Assembly: GCA_030429705.1 (NCBI GenBank)
Contig: JAUIES010000004.1
Location: 62,001 to 126,000, forward strand
DNA length: 64,000 nucleotides
DNA from: Phycisphaerae bacterium
GTDB lineage: Bacteria > Planctomycetota > Phycisphaerae > Phycisphaerales > UBA1924
Direction: 5' to 3'
The notes under the pieces: generated by a model
Seen by the model: the letters and a program-made list of their open reading frames with translations, nothing else
Told to the model about the DNA's origin: nothing
Databases searched by the model: none
Position numbers and translations under genes: made by a program
In this document: positions 27,170-35,781 of the stretch, in pieces
Layout: the number at the start of each line of letters is the position of its first letter
Numbering within the stretch: the stretch's first letter is position 1

Positions 27170-27224
27170 CAGATTTGTACGCCGAATCTCAGTGAGATTC
27201 AGTGGTTGAGAGTGATGGTCTCAC

Positions 27225-29621
27225 TTATGGGCAACCCGCAGCGAACGCTTGCAGATAGAGCTGCACATCGAAGAAGTCCCACATGTTGTCATTGTTCATG
27301 TCGGCTGCTGGGTGGTTACCCGCAAACAGGCCGAGGAACTGTTGGACATCGAAGAAGTTCAGCACGCCCCATGGTGACACCAAGTCAGCCGCACATTCGA
27401 GCACACGAATGGTCCCACCGCTGGCGAGCCAGTCGTTGCCCGGGACAGAATCCTGCGTCGAGTGGACGATGGCACCGATGTAATAGGTGCCCGGCGCCAT
27501 GTTCGGCGGCAACTGGACAGGCTGATTTGACACAACGCGTGATGATCCGGCACCGAGTGAGCCGTACGCGGTGTTGGCAAGCAACGGGTCACCGACGGAG
27601 ATGAAGTCGTTCAATGATGCACGAATGTCAACATTGTAACCGGCGGACGCGGTTGCATTACCGATATTGCTGATGCGTGTATCAACCGGAACAATCTCAC
27701 CACGGTAATAGGTACCCAGGTCGGGGACCACTGCGGTTGGCGTGAGATCCACGAATGGCGCGGGCTGAGTGCGGAAGTTCCACACCGGGCCTGCGGTGCT
27801 ACCGGCACTGTTGTTTGCAACGATCTGCCAGTAGTAGGTGGTGTCATAGGCAAGGGCCGGGAGGAACCAGATGGTTGAACCGGTGTTGCCCAGGAACTCG
27901 CCAGCGTCGGGGGTTGAGTCCGTACCGAAGTACACGCTGTATGAGGTCGCGCGTGCTGCAGAGTTCCAGTCGATGTCGCTGTTGATGCTGTTGTTGGTCG
28001 AGCCATTGGACGGGCTGACATAGGTCGGTGCTGCGGGCACACCAAGGGTGACGGTCACGGGCTGGGCATCCCAGGTGTCCGTGTCGTTGTTGCTTGAGAC
28101 GCCATCGGTACCCGAATCGAGGATGACGCCGATGTTGTACGAGCCAGCGGGCGTTGAAACGGGGATGACCGGTGCAGGGATGTTGAAAGTTATATTCTGC
28201 ATCGCACCGAAGTCGACGGTGTAGTTCCAAGTGGCGAGCAATGTATCGCCGGCCGAGATGTCGTTGTTGGTCGAGAGATACACACGAAGCGTGTAGGTAC
28301 GACTCCCGGGGTTATTGTTGGTGGCGTTGCAGACGAGGACCTGCATCTGAGCATTCATGGCTGTGCCTGCTTGAACGACTGTGCTACCGGTCGCACGGCA
28401 ACGAAGCGGTTCGAGATCAAGCGCCGCGCCGCGAGTCGCGGTTTTGAAGTCATTCATTCCATTGACGAATGACTCCCACAGACGGGCGTAACGACCAACC
28501 GTTGTGCGGTTTGAGTTGGAGCAGACGGCATGCATGTAGCGGGTGCCGTCCGGGTTGTAGTACGCTCCTGAGCCAGACATGCCGCCCCAGACGGTGTCGA
28601 AGCAGTTGCCGCCGCCCGTGTTGAGCTGGAGTTGGTTACCTGGGCAACTATCCCATGTGCCTGCCCAGTAATACATGGTGCGGCCGTTGTGGAGGCCTGC
28701 GGTGGGGCAGTTTTCAGCGGGGTAACTGAAGTTGTTATATGTTTCACCCTGGTGGAAGCCGCAGGAGCCGCCATAGGCCCAGGCGAACCAACCGGTGAGC
28801 ATACCGACATTGCGGCTGGAACCACGGTTCAGGCGGACGAGACCACAATCACTGTCGAAACTCCCGTCGTTGATCCAGTTGGTTCCTGCGAGGAACGCGT
28901 CACCGCGTGCCCAGCCGAAGTTTTGGATGACTTCTGATGAACCCGGGCCGCCGGTGACTGAACCGTTACCGTCCCATGCGGGGTAGACATAGACCTCTTC
29001 GGCCCAGTCGAAAATGTCCGGACCAGTTGCGGTACGGGCATAGACGCAGTGAGCCGCTGTGAGCACAACGCCGGGATCCTGCATGGAACCCGAGCAGACA
29101 AACCAACGGTCTGAGCCTGCTGTATCCACGAAGCGCATGACGAGTTTGACATTGCCACTGCGCGGCCATGAACCGAGACCACCCGCTGCGACCATGTTTC
29201 CGAAGCTACGACCCACAAAGGGTTCGTTCTCTTCCATGGCCAATGCCCCCGCATAGTCTCCATCCGGAGACTGAGCGAACGGCAAGCCGAGGTCGTTGGT
29301 CGGCATTTCGTATGTTTCACCTGTCGCGATGTGGTGAAATGTCACGCCGCCGAGGTCACCGTTTGATGGGACATAATCGTCTGCGTTGGGCATGGGCATC
29401 CACGGGATCTCATCGATCGGCGGATGGTTGGGCATTTCGATGCCGTCATTGAAGTTTGGTGCAAACGGACTTGGAATGTTTGACCCGTCTGTTGGGTAGA
29501 CAGAATATGTCTGCCCGGGCATCGGCTGCTGGATGACCTGCGCACCAGCCATGCTGGTCAGCGCAAGGCAGCCTGCTGCAGCGGCAAGCCCTTGTCGGAC
29601 ACGCGAATGTACGCTCATCAT
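27225..29621 (-). CDS. Secreted trypsin-like serine protease with CARDB/Fn3 modules and GC-type dockerin
   Basis: About 798 residues with a signal peptide (MAGA|Q). The S1-type catalytic triad is visible: TAAHC (His191), DSDCGLV (Asp258) and GGMSGSG (Ser349), close to glutamyl-endopeptidase-like enzymes. Downstream are a CARDB-like module (~390-510), an Fn3-like module (~520-610, YYWQIVANNSAG) and a second CARDB-like module. The C-terminal tail has LNFFDVQQFL and WDFFDVQLYL and ends AAGCP. An extracellular, probably surface-tethered protease is inferred. Two adjacent ATGs (29621, 29618) follow AAAGGAG; I use the first. The first dockerin loop is atypical (SPWG in place of a calcium loop). Confidence 0.88.
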   Translation of the reverse strand: MMSVHSRVRQGLAAAAGCLALTSMAGAQVIQQPMPGQTYSVYPTDGSNIPSPFAPNFNDGIEMPNHPPIDEIPWMPMPNADDYVPSNGDLGGVTFHHIATGETYEMPTNDLGLPFAQSPDGDYAGALAMEENEPFVGRSFGNMVAAGGLGSWPRSGNVKLVMRFVDTAGSDRWFVCSGSMQDPGVVLTAAHCVYARTATGPDIFDWAEEVYVYPAWDGNGSVTGGPGSSEVIQNFGWARGDAFLAGTNWINDGSFDSDCGLVRLNRGSSRNVGMLTGWFAWAYGGSCGFHQGETYNNFSYPAENCPTAGLHNGRTMYYWAGTWDSCPGNQLQLNTGGGNCFDTVWGGMSGSGAYYNPDGTRYMHAVCSNSNRTTVGRYARLWESFVNGMNDFKTATRGAALDLEPLRCRATGSTVVQAGTAMNAQMQVLVCNATNNNPGSRTYTLRVYLSTNNDISAGDTLLATWNYTVDFGAMQNITFNIPAPVIPVSTPAGSYNIGVILDSGTDGVSSNNDTDTWDAQPVTVTLGVPAAPTYVSPSNGSTNNSINSDIDWNSAARATSYSVYFGTDSTPDAGEFLGNTGSTIWFLPALAYDTTYYWQIVANNSAGSTAGPVWNFRTQPAPFVDLTPTAVVPDLGTYYRGEIVPVDTRISNIGNATASAGYNVDIRASLNDFISVGDPLLANTAYGSLGAGSSRVVSNQPVQLPPNMAPGTYYIGAIVHSTQDSVPGNDWLASGGTIRVLECAADLVSPWGVLNFFDVQQFLGLFAGNHPAADMNNDNMWDFFDVQLYLQAFAAGCP

Positions 29622-29854
29622 GAATCTCCTTTTATTGTGATCTTCCCATGTTTGAATCCCACCCGGAATGAATAGGATCCACTCTCTTGCTCTCTTGCGG
29701 TAGATTTGACGGGCAAATCCGCTGCAGGGAACACCAGCAAAAGCGACAATCGGAGCCAAGTCTCACGAATTGATAGACAGTTTTCGTCATATTCACATAA
29801 AGTCATTGTTATCAGTTATTTAGCGATACTTTTCTGGAAATCGGAGGTTCGAAA

Positions 29855-30343
29855 ATGGGTTCAGAGAGCAAACAGCCGCCCCGTATAGTCCAGTTTTCAT
29901 CGCTGGCGGACCTCGAAAGGGAGTTGGATGTTCTCCTCGAGGCTTCGCAGCGATCGGCGTTGACGGTTCATGGGAACTGGAGTTTGGGTCAGAACGCTCA
30001 GCACATCGGCAAATTTGTAAACGGGGCGCTGTCCGGATTTGACGGACAAGCGCCGTGGGTCGTGCGCAAGGCCGCGAAGATGATGTTCAAGAAGAAAGCG
30101 CTCGGCCCTGAACCGATGCCAGCTGGATTCAAACTTCCCAAGAGCGCGTCGTCCATGCTGCCCGATCCGGGTATCAACGATGAAGATGGGGTTGCTTATC
30201 TGAAGGAACAGATCGCGCGGGTGCAGCATGGGGAGAAGTTTTCCCATCCCAGTCCGCTCTTTGAGGCGCTCACACACGAGGAATGGATGACGATGCAGCT
30301 CAAGCACGCTGCACTTCACCTCGGCTTCCTCGAACCAAAGTAG
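29855..30343 (+). CDS. DUF1569 (DinB-like) protein
   Basis: The 162-residue protein has the DUF1569 pattern: NWSLGQNAQHIGKFVNGALSG near the N-terminus and HEEWMTMQLKHAALHLGFL at the C-terminus, giving the histidine layout of DinB-like four-helix bundles that bind a metal. The function is unknown. ATG 29855 has GGAGG nine bases upstream. It is divergent from the protease and followed after 6 bp by an acetyltransferase gene, so the two are probably cotranscribed. Confidence 0.8.
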   Translation: MGSESKQPPRIVQFSSLADLERELDVLLEASQRSALTVHGNWSLGQNAQHIGKFVNGALSGFDGQAPWVVRKAAKMMFKKKALGPEPMPAGFKLPKSASSMLPDPGINDEDGVAYLKEQIARVQHGEKFSHPSPLFEALTHEEWMTMQLKHAALHLGFLEPK

Positions 30344-30349
30344 GGACGC

Positions 30350-31531
30350 ATGACAACATCTCTTCGATACGAACCGATTCCTTCGTCGGGCGCGTTGCCC
30401 GATGAAACGCGGATTATCTCGCAAGCGTTCAGCTCACCACTCGAAGGAGCTGAGCACTGGATCGAGTTCTCAGGCCGTGAGTTGTTTCGGCGTGTTTCCG
30501 ATGGTGATCGGGTCGTCGGCACGATCTTGCTGACACCGATGGGGATCTACTTTGGAGGACAGTCGGTACCGATGATGGGAATCGCCGGTGTCGCGATCGA
30601 TCCGGCGGTGCGCGGGCATGGCGTCGCACGCTGGATGCTTGAGCGGGCGCTTCAAGAAACACGCGATCGCGGCGTTCCGCTCGCGGGTCTTTATTCGGCG
30701 CTGCATCCGCTGTATCGCCGTGTTGGTTTTGAACACGCCGGCTCGCATTGTGGGGTATCGGTTCCGCTGCACCTGTTGCCCAGTTCATCGAGGCGTTTCG
30801 AGGCGTTTGAGGAGGCCGACATGGATGCGGTCAAAGCGTGCTATCACGCGTGGGCATCACCGAATGATGGGCATCTTGATCGTGGGCCGTACTGTTGGAA
30901 TCGCGTAAAGAATGTGCGTGGGCAGGAGATGAACGGGTATGTCTCGCGCAACGACGCAGGCGAAGTTGATGCATACATCTTCTGCAGGCAGAAGTCGATC
31001 AGTGATGTCGAAGAGAAGCATGTGCTGAATATCAAGGACTTTGGCGCATCCTCGCGTGAAGGGCTCGACGGGCTCATGGGATTCATCAGAGGATTTTCAT
31101 CCATTGCCGATCGCGCGAACTGGACGGGGGGGATGACCCATCCAATCTTGACGGCTCTTGGAGATCGGCGATACAGCGTTGAACTCAAAGATCACTGGAT
31201 GCTGCGGGTGGTCGATGTGCCCGGCGCTTTGGTTGCTCGCGGTGTTCGTGGGCCGGATGCACCGGCTGTCCATGTGCTCCTCGAAGACGAGGTTCTTGGC
31301 GATCACGCTGTTCCGTGGGTCTTGGCGGTTGAAGATGGGAAGTTAACCGCGCGGCCGGGCGGCGAAGGCCGACTGCGCGTGCATGTGCGTGCAGTGGCTT
31401 CGCTATACGCCGGGTTCATGTCCTCATCGCAGTTGGCATCTCTTGGGTTGGTCGAAGGTGAACCAGCGGATATGGCGGCGATGGATCGAATCTTTCCAGT
31501 CGGGAATCCGACGATGGTCGACATGTTCTAG
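30350..31531 (+). CDS. Eis-like GNAT acetyltransferase
   Basis: The 393-residue protein matches the Eis-type layout: an N-terminal GNAT domain with AIDPAVRGHGVARWMLERAL (acetyl-CoA loop about residue 85-104) and LYRRVGFEHAG, a second GNAT-like domain (~150-290) and a C-terminal sterol-carrier-like domain (~300-393) ending in a free hydrophobic carboxyl terminus (GNPTMVDMF). Eis enzymes acetylate several amines of varied substrates, using the C-terminal carboxylate as base. The substrate here is unknown. The gene begins 6 bp after the DUF1569 gene. Confidence 0.82.
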   Translation: MTTSLRYEPIPSSGALPDETRIISQAFSSPLEGAEHWIEFSGRELFRRVSDGDRVVGTILLTPMGIYFGGQSVPMMGIAGVAIDPAVRGHGVARWMLERALQETRDRGVPLAGLYSALHPLYRRVGFEHAGSHCGVSVPLHLLPSSSRRFEAFEEADMDAVKACYHAWASPNDGHLDRGPYCWNRVKNVRGQEMNGYVSRNDAGEVDAYIFCRQKSISDVEEKHVLNIKDFGASSREGLDGLMGFIRGFSSIADRANWTGGMTHPILTALGDRRYSVELKDHWMLRVVDVPGALVARGVRGPDAPAVHVLLEDEVLGDHAVPWVLAVEDGKLTARPGGEGRLRVHVRAVASLYAGFMSSSQLASLGLVEGEPADMAAMDRIFPVGNPTMVDMF

Positions 31532-31565
31532 TCTGGCTCGGTGATGCGGTGCGTACGATCAAAGC

Positions 31566-32759
31566 ATGTTCAGCCCGATCGAAGACATTCTGGATGAGCT
31601 CCGCGCCGGTCGCATGATCGTTTTGACCGATGATGAAGACCGCGAGAACGAGGGAGACCTTGTTTTTGCCGCCGAATTCGTTGATGCCAAAGCGGTTACT
31701 TTTCTTTTGACGCATGCGCGCGGGTACATGTGTGTGAGCATGACCGAGTCAGATTGCGATCGGCTGGAGTTGAGTCCGCAGGCTGCTGAGAACACATCGG
31801 TGCGCGGTACGCCTTTCACGGTGTCGATTGATGGGCATCCGAAGCACGGATTGACGACGGGTGTTTCGGCGAAGGAGCGGGCGCAGACAATTCGGCTCAT
31901 GCTTGATCCCGATTCAACGCCGACGGATTTTGTAAGGCCGGGGCATATCAATCCGCTGCGCAGCCGTGACGGTGGCGTGTTGGTGCGCATTGGTCAGACG
32001 GAAGGGTCGCTCGATTTGTGCCGTCTTGCGGGGCTGTATCCGGCAGCGTGCATCATCGAAATCATGGGCGATGATGGCGAGATGCTCCGCGGGAAGCCGC
32101 TCGAAGAGTTCTGCAAGGCGCACAAGGTCAAAGCGTGCTCTGTGAAACAGATCATCGAGCATCGTTTGGCGCAGTCGCATGTCATCGAGCATCAGGAGCC
32201 GCGCACGGGTCAGGCAATCGATACACCATACGGCCAGTTCCGACTGCATGTCTTCAGGTCGCTGGTCGATCCGCTCCCCCACCTGGCACTGACGCTCGGT
32301 GATATCGGTGTGTTTGATAAGGATGGGCAGGTGACCGGCAGCCCCGAACCTGCACTCGTGCGTGTGCATCGGCGTGACTTGCTGGGCGACATTTTTGATC
32401 AACTTGAGACCTCATCCGGTTCGTCGAGCGGGCACATGTTGCGTGAATCGATGCGGATGGTACAGGAAACAGGTCGCGGTGCGATTGTGTATCTTCGACC
32501 GAGTCATGCGGGTGATGATCTCTCGACTCGGCTGACGGCGATTGTTGATCCCGACGCAATTGACAACCCGCAGAGTTCGGTGCCGGCATCGATGCTTGAA
32601 TATGGCGTGGGGAGCCAGATCCTGCGTTCGCTCGGTCTGTCAAAGTTGCGGCTTATGACCAACTCAACGACCGACTACCCGCAACTTGGCGCGTTCGGGC
32701 TTGAGATTGTCGAGCGGGTGCCGATCCCGCTCGATGAAACGACTCACTGTTCGCGGTAG
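31566..32759 (+). CDS. ribB: RibBA-like protein: DHBP synthase domain plus degenerate GTP cyclohydrolase II domain
   Basis: 397 residues. The N-terminal half (1-205) is a 3,4-dihydroxy-2-butanone-4-phosphate synthase, making the four-carbon unit of riboflavin: [11 protein letters not shown] (22-32), RPGHINPLR, and TEGSLDL. The position usually occupied by the metal-binding His (GHTE) is Gln here (GQTE). The C-terminal half aligns with GTP cyclohydrolase II ([34 protein letters not shown]), but the three zinc cysteines are replaced (RRD, ETSSGSS) and the EGRGIGL catalytic segment is missing. The second domain is therefore probably not an active RibA. The gene ends 16 bp inside the convergent pseudopilin gene. 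Confidence 0.85.
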   Translation: MFSPIEDILDELRAGRMIVLTDDEDRENEGDLVFAAEFVDAKAVTFLLTHARGYMCVSMTESDCDRLELSPQAAENTSVRGTPFTVSIDGHPKHGLTTGVSAKERAQTIRLMLDPDSTPTDFVRPGHINPLRSRDGGVLVRIGQTEGSLDLCRLAGLYPAACIIEIMGDDGEMLRGKPLEEFCKAHKVKACSVKQIIEHRLAQSHVIEHQEPRTGQAIDTPYGQFRLHVFRSLVDPLPHLALTLGDIGVFDKDGQVTGSPEPALVRVHRRDLLGDIFDQLETSSGSSSGHMLRESMRMVQETGRGAIVYLRPSHAGDDLSTRLTAIVDPDAIDNPQSSVPASMLEYGVGSQILRSLGLSKLRLMTNSTTDYPQLGAFGLEIVERVPIPLDETTHCSR

Positions 32760-33700
32760 TACTCGTTGATCGTTTGGCCGCGGTAGGTGTAGGGGCGCAC
32801 GCGCAGATTGGTGAACGATTCGAGGTGTGTACTGGGCCAACTGGCATCGGTGCCGGTGCCCGAGCCTTCGAGCGAGCCGATGTAAGTCTCGACGAGGTCT
32901 TCGCCCGTGCGGACGAACCGACCGGAGCCATCGGCGAATCCGGTGTGAGTACCGGACTTGCCATGGTTGTTCCATGCTTCCGGCCAGTTGTTTTGCCCGC
33001 CCTCAGGACGGACGACATCGAGCGCTACGCCAAACGGGTTTGTGTTGTCGTCGTTGTCATTGTCGAGGACAAGGATCGTGCTCGAAGGAAACGCGAGCGA
33101 ACTGGCGCGTTTGATCGGGGAAGGTGCGGGTTCGCCGAGGATGGCGATACCGCCACCATTGGTGGGGGCGGGCCATCCGATCTGGCTGCCGATTGTACCG
33201 TTAAAAGGTGGTGGGGGAACGATCTGGCCGTCGGGGTACTTGCCGGGTGTGAACCACATGAGCGTTTCATAACTGTGACCGCCCGCATCGTCGCTGGCGT
33301 CGTTGGCGGGGAAGAAAAGATCGAACGGGAAGTCGCGGCCGTAGAGCATGTCGATGCCGCCGAGCAGTGGTTCGTCGCCGAGCATGCGATTGGGGTCAAC
33401 GGTGTTGCGTGTGCTCGGGCAGATCGCGACATCGTATGTGGAGATATATTGCGGGAAGAGCCAGCCGATGTTGTCTTCCCAGCCGAAAAAGGTTGGCATG
33501 AAAAGCCCTTTGCCATTGTCGCCCGCGTAGGCGTTGCACGCGAGCGTCAACTGGCGGACATTGGAAAGGCACACCGACCGTTTGGCTGTCTCGCGGGCCT
33601 TGGCGAGCGCGGGAAGCAGAATCCCGATCAAAAGAGCGATAATCGCAATCACGACCAAGAGCTCGATCAGGGTGAAGGCTCGAATCAACGGGCGAGTCAT
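32744..33700 (-). CDS. Type IV pilin-like pseudopilin (DUF1559-like)
   Basis: About 318 residues. A prepilin leader lies at the start: [21 protein letters not shown], with cleavage after the residue before F and the conserved Glu at +5, followed by [18 protein letters not shown]. The body resembles the secreted H-X9-DG-type planctomycete pseudopilins ([19 protein letters not shown] near the C-terminus). These are processed by prepilin peptidase and are often found near exported enzymes; their role is poorly known. ATG 33700 begins the leader; the open frame extends 22 codons upstream into the divergent region without a pilin signal. Confidence 0.85.
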   Translation of the reverse strand: MTRPLIRAFTLIELLVVIAIIALLIGILLPALAKARETAKRSVCLSNVRQLTLACNAYAGDNGKGLFMPTFFGWEDNIGWLFPQYISTYDVAICPSTRNTVDPNRMLGDEPLLGGIDMLYGRDFPFDLFFPANDASDDAGGHSYETLMWFTPGKYPDGQIVPPPPFNGTIGSQIGWPAPTNGGGIAILGEPAPSPIKRASSLAFPSSTILVLDNDNDDNTNPFGVALDVVRPEGGQNNWPEAWNNHGKSGTHTGFADGSGRFVRTGEDLVETYIGSLEGSGTGTDASWPSTHLESFTNLRVRPYTYRGQTINEYYREQ

Positions 33701-33822
33701 GGACAGGCTCTCCAAGGGGCGCGCCGGGCAGCGACAGTGTACACAAAAACACTGTTCCAGCCGCATGAGATTCGATACACTGCTTCACCTGCCCCGCCGG
33801 GCACACAGGAGAGCGAATTATC

Positions 33823-35538
33823 ATGCGTCAGTCTCTATCAGCCGTCATTGTACTCGCGGGATGCGCCGGTTTGTCAGCGCCCGTCTTTGCCCAACCTGAC
33901 AACGATGTGGTCGTCGACGCGTCGGGGGTCGAGTTACGGTGTTCATTGTTCGGGCCCTGTTTTGAAAACCAGTATCGCGACAGTCAGGCGAATCCGCTGC
34001 CAGCCGGGCCGCCGCAGTTGATCCTGCCGGCCTCGGGCTATTCGTACCTGCTCGAAGGACTCGTCGAGTCAAGTGGTTTGATGAGCGTGGCGATTCCGTC
34101 GGGTTCGACGCTCGCCGAAGCGATGGATTCGATCGTGCCGGGTGGGTCGCGGGTGCTCAATGGATACAGCCGGAACTTCTCCGGGGGTTTGCCCGATCCA
34201 TCAAACCAGGTGTTCCTGCAGCGGTATGTCGGTGAGTTCTCGGGCATTGAACTCGGGCTCGCGCTCAAAGTCAGTGTGACCGATGGCGGGGTCGGTGTCT
34301 TCGAGATTCGCGACATCGATATCCCGCTCGGCTTGCTCGCGGGCTCACTCGAGGTTGTCAGTGGATCGGCCACCATTGAGACATGGGAACCGAGCCCCCC
34401 CCAATTGACCGAGTGGCACTTTGACGGCGACTTCACTTCGGCGGACGGGAGCGCCAGTGCTGACATTCGGTTCCTTGATGACCCAGCATTTGGCATGATC
34501 CTCGGCGGGATCGATAATCCGGAAACGCCCGACCCGACCACCCCGACCGGAGTGACGGCTGCCCAGTCGTCGTTTACCACGACCGACGCACTCGGCATCG
34601 TCGGCCCGGGCGGCCAGAGCGACGAGGTGTTCGTGACCAGTCCGGCTCGCAACCTGACGACCGGCGTTGACAAAGATCGACGAGGCATCGGGCTCGGGCT
34701 CGCGCCCAACCTTCGGCCGTCATACCCGGGAGAGTTCTTCGGGCAGTGGACCATGGTGTGGGATATCTACATCCCCGCGAGCAGTTGGTATGCCGATTTT
34801 CCGAACAACACGGTGCCGCGCGAATTCCCGGTGGCGCTGCTTGAAGACAACTTCAGCAACGACAACTCAGCGGATGTGTTCATTCGCAATGATGCGGGTC
34901 TCGGGCCGACGATTGGGTACAACCCCGACGATTTCTCGGGATACCTGCCGATTTCGATTCAGCCTGATACCTGGTATCGCCTAACGATGGCGTGCGATTT
35001 CTTTACCGCGAGCACGAGCCAGATCTATATCGACGGCATACCGATCGGCGAGATCGAGGCCGACTGGGTGTATTGTGCGATGGACCCGGGCGCACCGGCC
35101 TATGGCGATGGCGAAACGGTTGACCCGGATGACCTTGCCGATTGGGGTTTCTTCCCGAATCCCTGGGCTCGGTCGAGCGGGACGGCTCCTGGTTCGACCG
35201 GTCCGGCGGGGCTGGCGAGCACGATGTGCCTGTTCAGCGATCTGCGGGGGGGCCGTAGCGAACCGGTGTATCTGGCGAACATGCTGCTGGTGGATACCGT
35301 GCTCACGCCGACGATGATCGCGGACCTCGGCGGGCCGAGCGCGGATGGCATTGTGCTGACCGGCTCAGATTGCGTTGTTGATTTCAACGACGACGGGGCG
35401 CTCGACTTCTTTGATGTGCTGGCGTTTTTGCAGGCGTTTACCAACGGCGAACCAGCTGGCGATTTCAATCAGGACACGGTGTACGACTTCTTCGATGTGC
35501 TGGCGTTCCTGCAGGAGTTCACGGCCGGGTGTCCGTGA
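33823..35538 (+). CDS. Exported protein with GC-type dockerin tail, unknown function
   Basis: The 571-residue protein has a signal peptide (cleavage likely VFA|QP). An LAGC stretch lies inside the signal but fits a type I signal better. The middle is beta-rich; the second half (FGQWTMVWDIYIPASSWY, TWYRLTMACDF, IYIDGIPIGEIEADW) resembles a LamG/concanavalin-like jelly roll. The C-terminal dockerin-like tail has two canonical calcium-loop repeats, DFNDDGALDFFDVLAFL and DFNQDTVYDFFDVLAFL, and ends AGCP. It is probably surface- or scaffold-attached. ATG 33823 is preceded by AGGAG. Confidence 0.8.
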   Translation: MRQSLSAVIVLAGCAGLSAPVFAQPDNDVVVDASGVELRCSLFGPCFENQYRDSQANPLPAGPPQLILPASGYSYLLEGLVESSGLMSVAIPSGSTLAEAMDSIVPGGSRVLNGYSRNFSGGLPDPSNQVFLQRYVGEFSGIELGLALKVSVTDGGVGVFEIRDIDIPLGLLAGSLEVVSGSATIETWEPSPPQLTEWHFDGDFTSADGSASADIRFLDDPAFGMILGGIDNPETPDPTTPTGVTAAQSSFTTTDALGIVGPGGQSDEVFVTSPARNLTTGVDKDRRGIGLGLAPNLRPSYPGEFFGQWTMVWDIYIPASSWYADFPNNTVPREFPVALLEDNFSNDNSADVFIRNDAGLGPTIGYNPDDFSGYLPISIQPDTWYRLTMACDFFTASTSQIYIDGIPIGEIEADWVYCAMDPGAPAYGDGETVDPDDLADWGFFPNPWARSSGTAPGSTGPAGLASTMCLFSDLRGGRSEPVYLANMLLVDTVLTPTMIADLGGPSADGIVLTGSDCVVDFNDDGALDFFDVLAFLQAFTNGEPAGDFNQDTVYDFFDVLAFLQEFTAGCP

Positions 35539-35566
35539 TTGCGATGATGCGTCGCCTCGTGGCCGA

Positions 35567-35641
35567 GTGCCACTGACCCGTCTTCGGGTCAGTGAGTGTT
35601 CCGTCCGTCAGAGCACTGACCTGAAGACAGGTCAGTGGCAC
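35567..35641. repeat. REPIN-like element, copy 1
   Basis: A 75-bp element made of two inverted 28-nt REP-like halves (35567-35594 and 35614-35641) separated by 19 bp. Each half starts at the outer edge with GTGCCACTGACC and folds into a 10-bp hairpin (loops TCTT and AAGA). The element lies in the convergent gap between two GC-dockerin genes. Copy 2 is at 38126. Confidence 0.85.
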
Positions 35642-35781
35642 GGGTCATGGACACCCAGCCGGACTTGAGAGGACTTTCGCTCCTCACCGACGAGATTCAG
35701 GGCGATGCTCGATCGACGGAACGCCAGAGGTCGAAGAACATATTGGGCTCCGTTCTTGCTGCGAAAAACCTCGTGATCAGA

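Noticed and set aside
31532-31565. Possible FMN riboswitch before the RibBA-like gene
   Set aside because: Only 34 bp separate it from the preceding gene, too short for an FMN aptamer, and no RFN-element motif is visible.
33823-33900. Lipoprotein assignment for the dockerin protein at 33823 based on LAGC
   Set aside because: The LAGC lies too early in a signal peptide that continues to a better type I site at VFA|QP.
32774-34021. 415-codon plus-strand open frame across the pseudopilin gene
   Set aside because: It is the antisense of the minus-strand pilin and runs out of frame into the next gene. The pilin leader and body clearly fit the minus strand.
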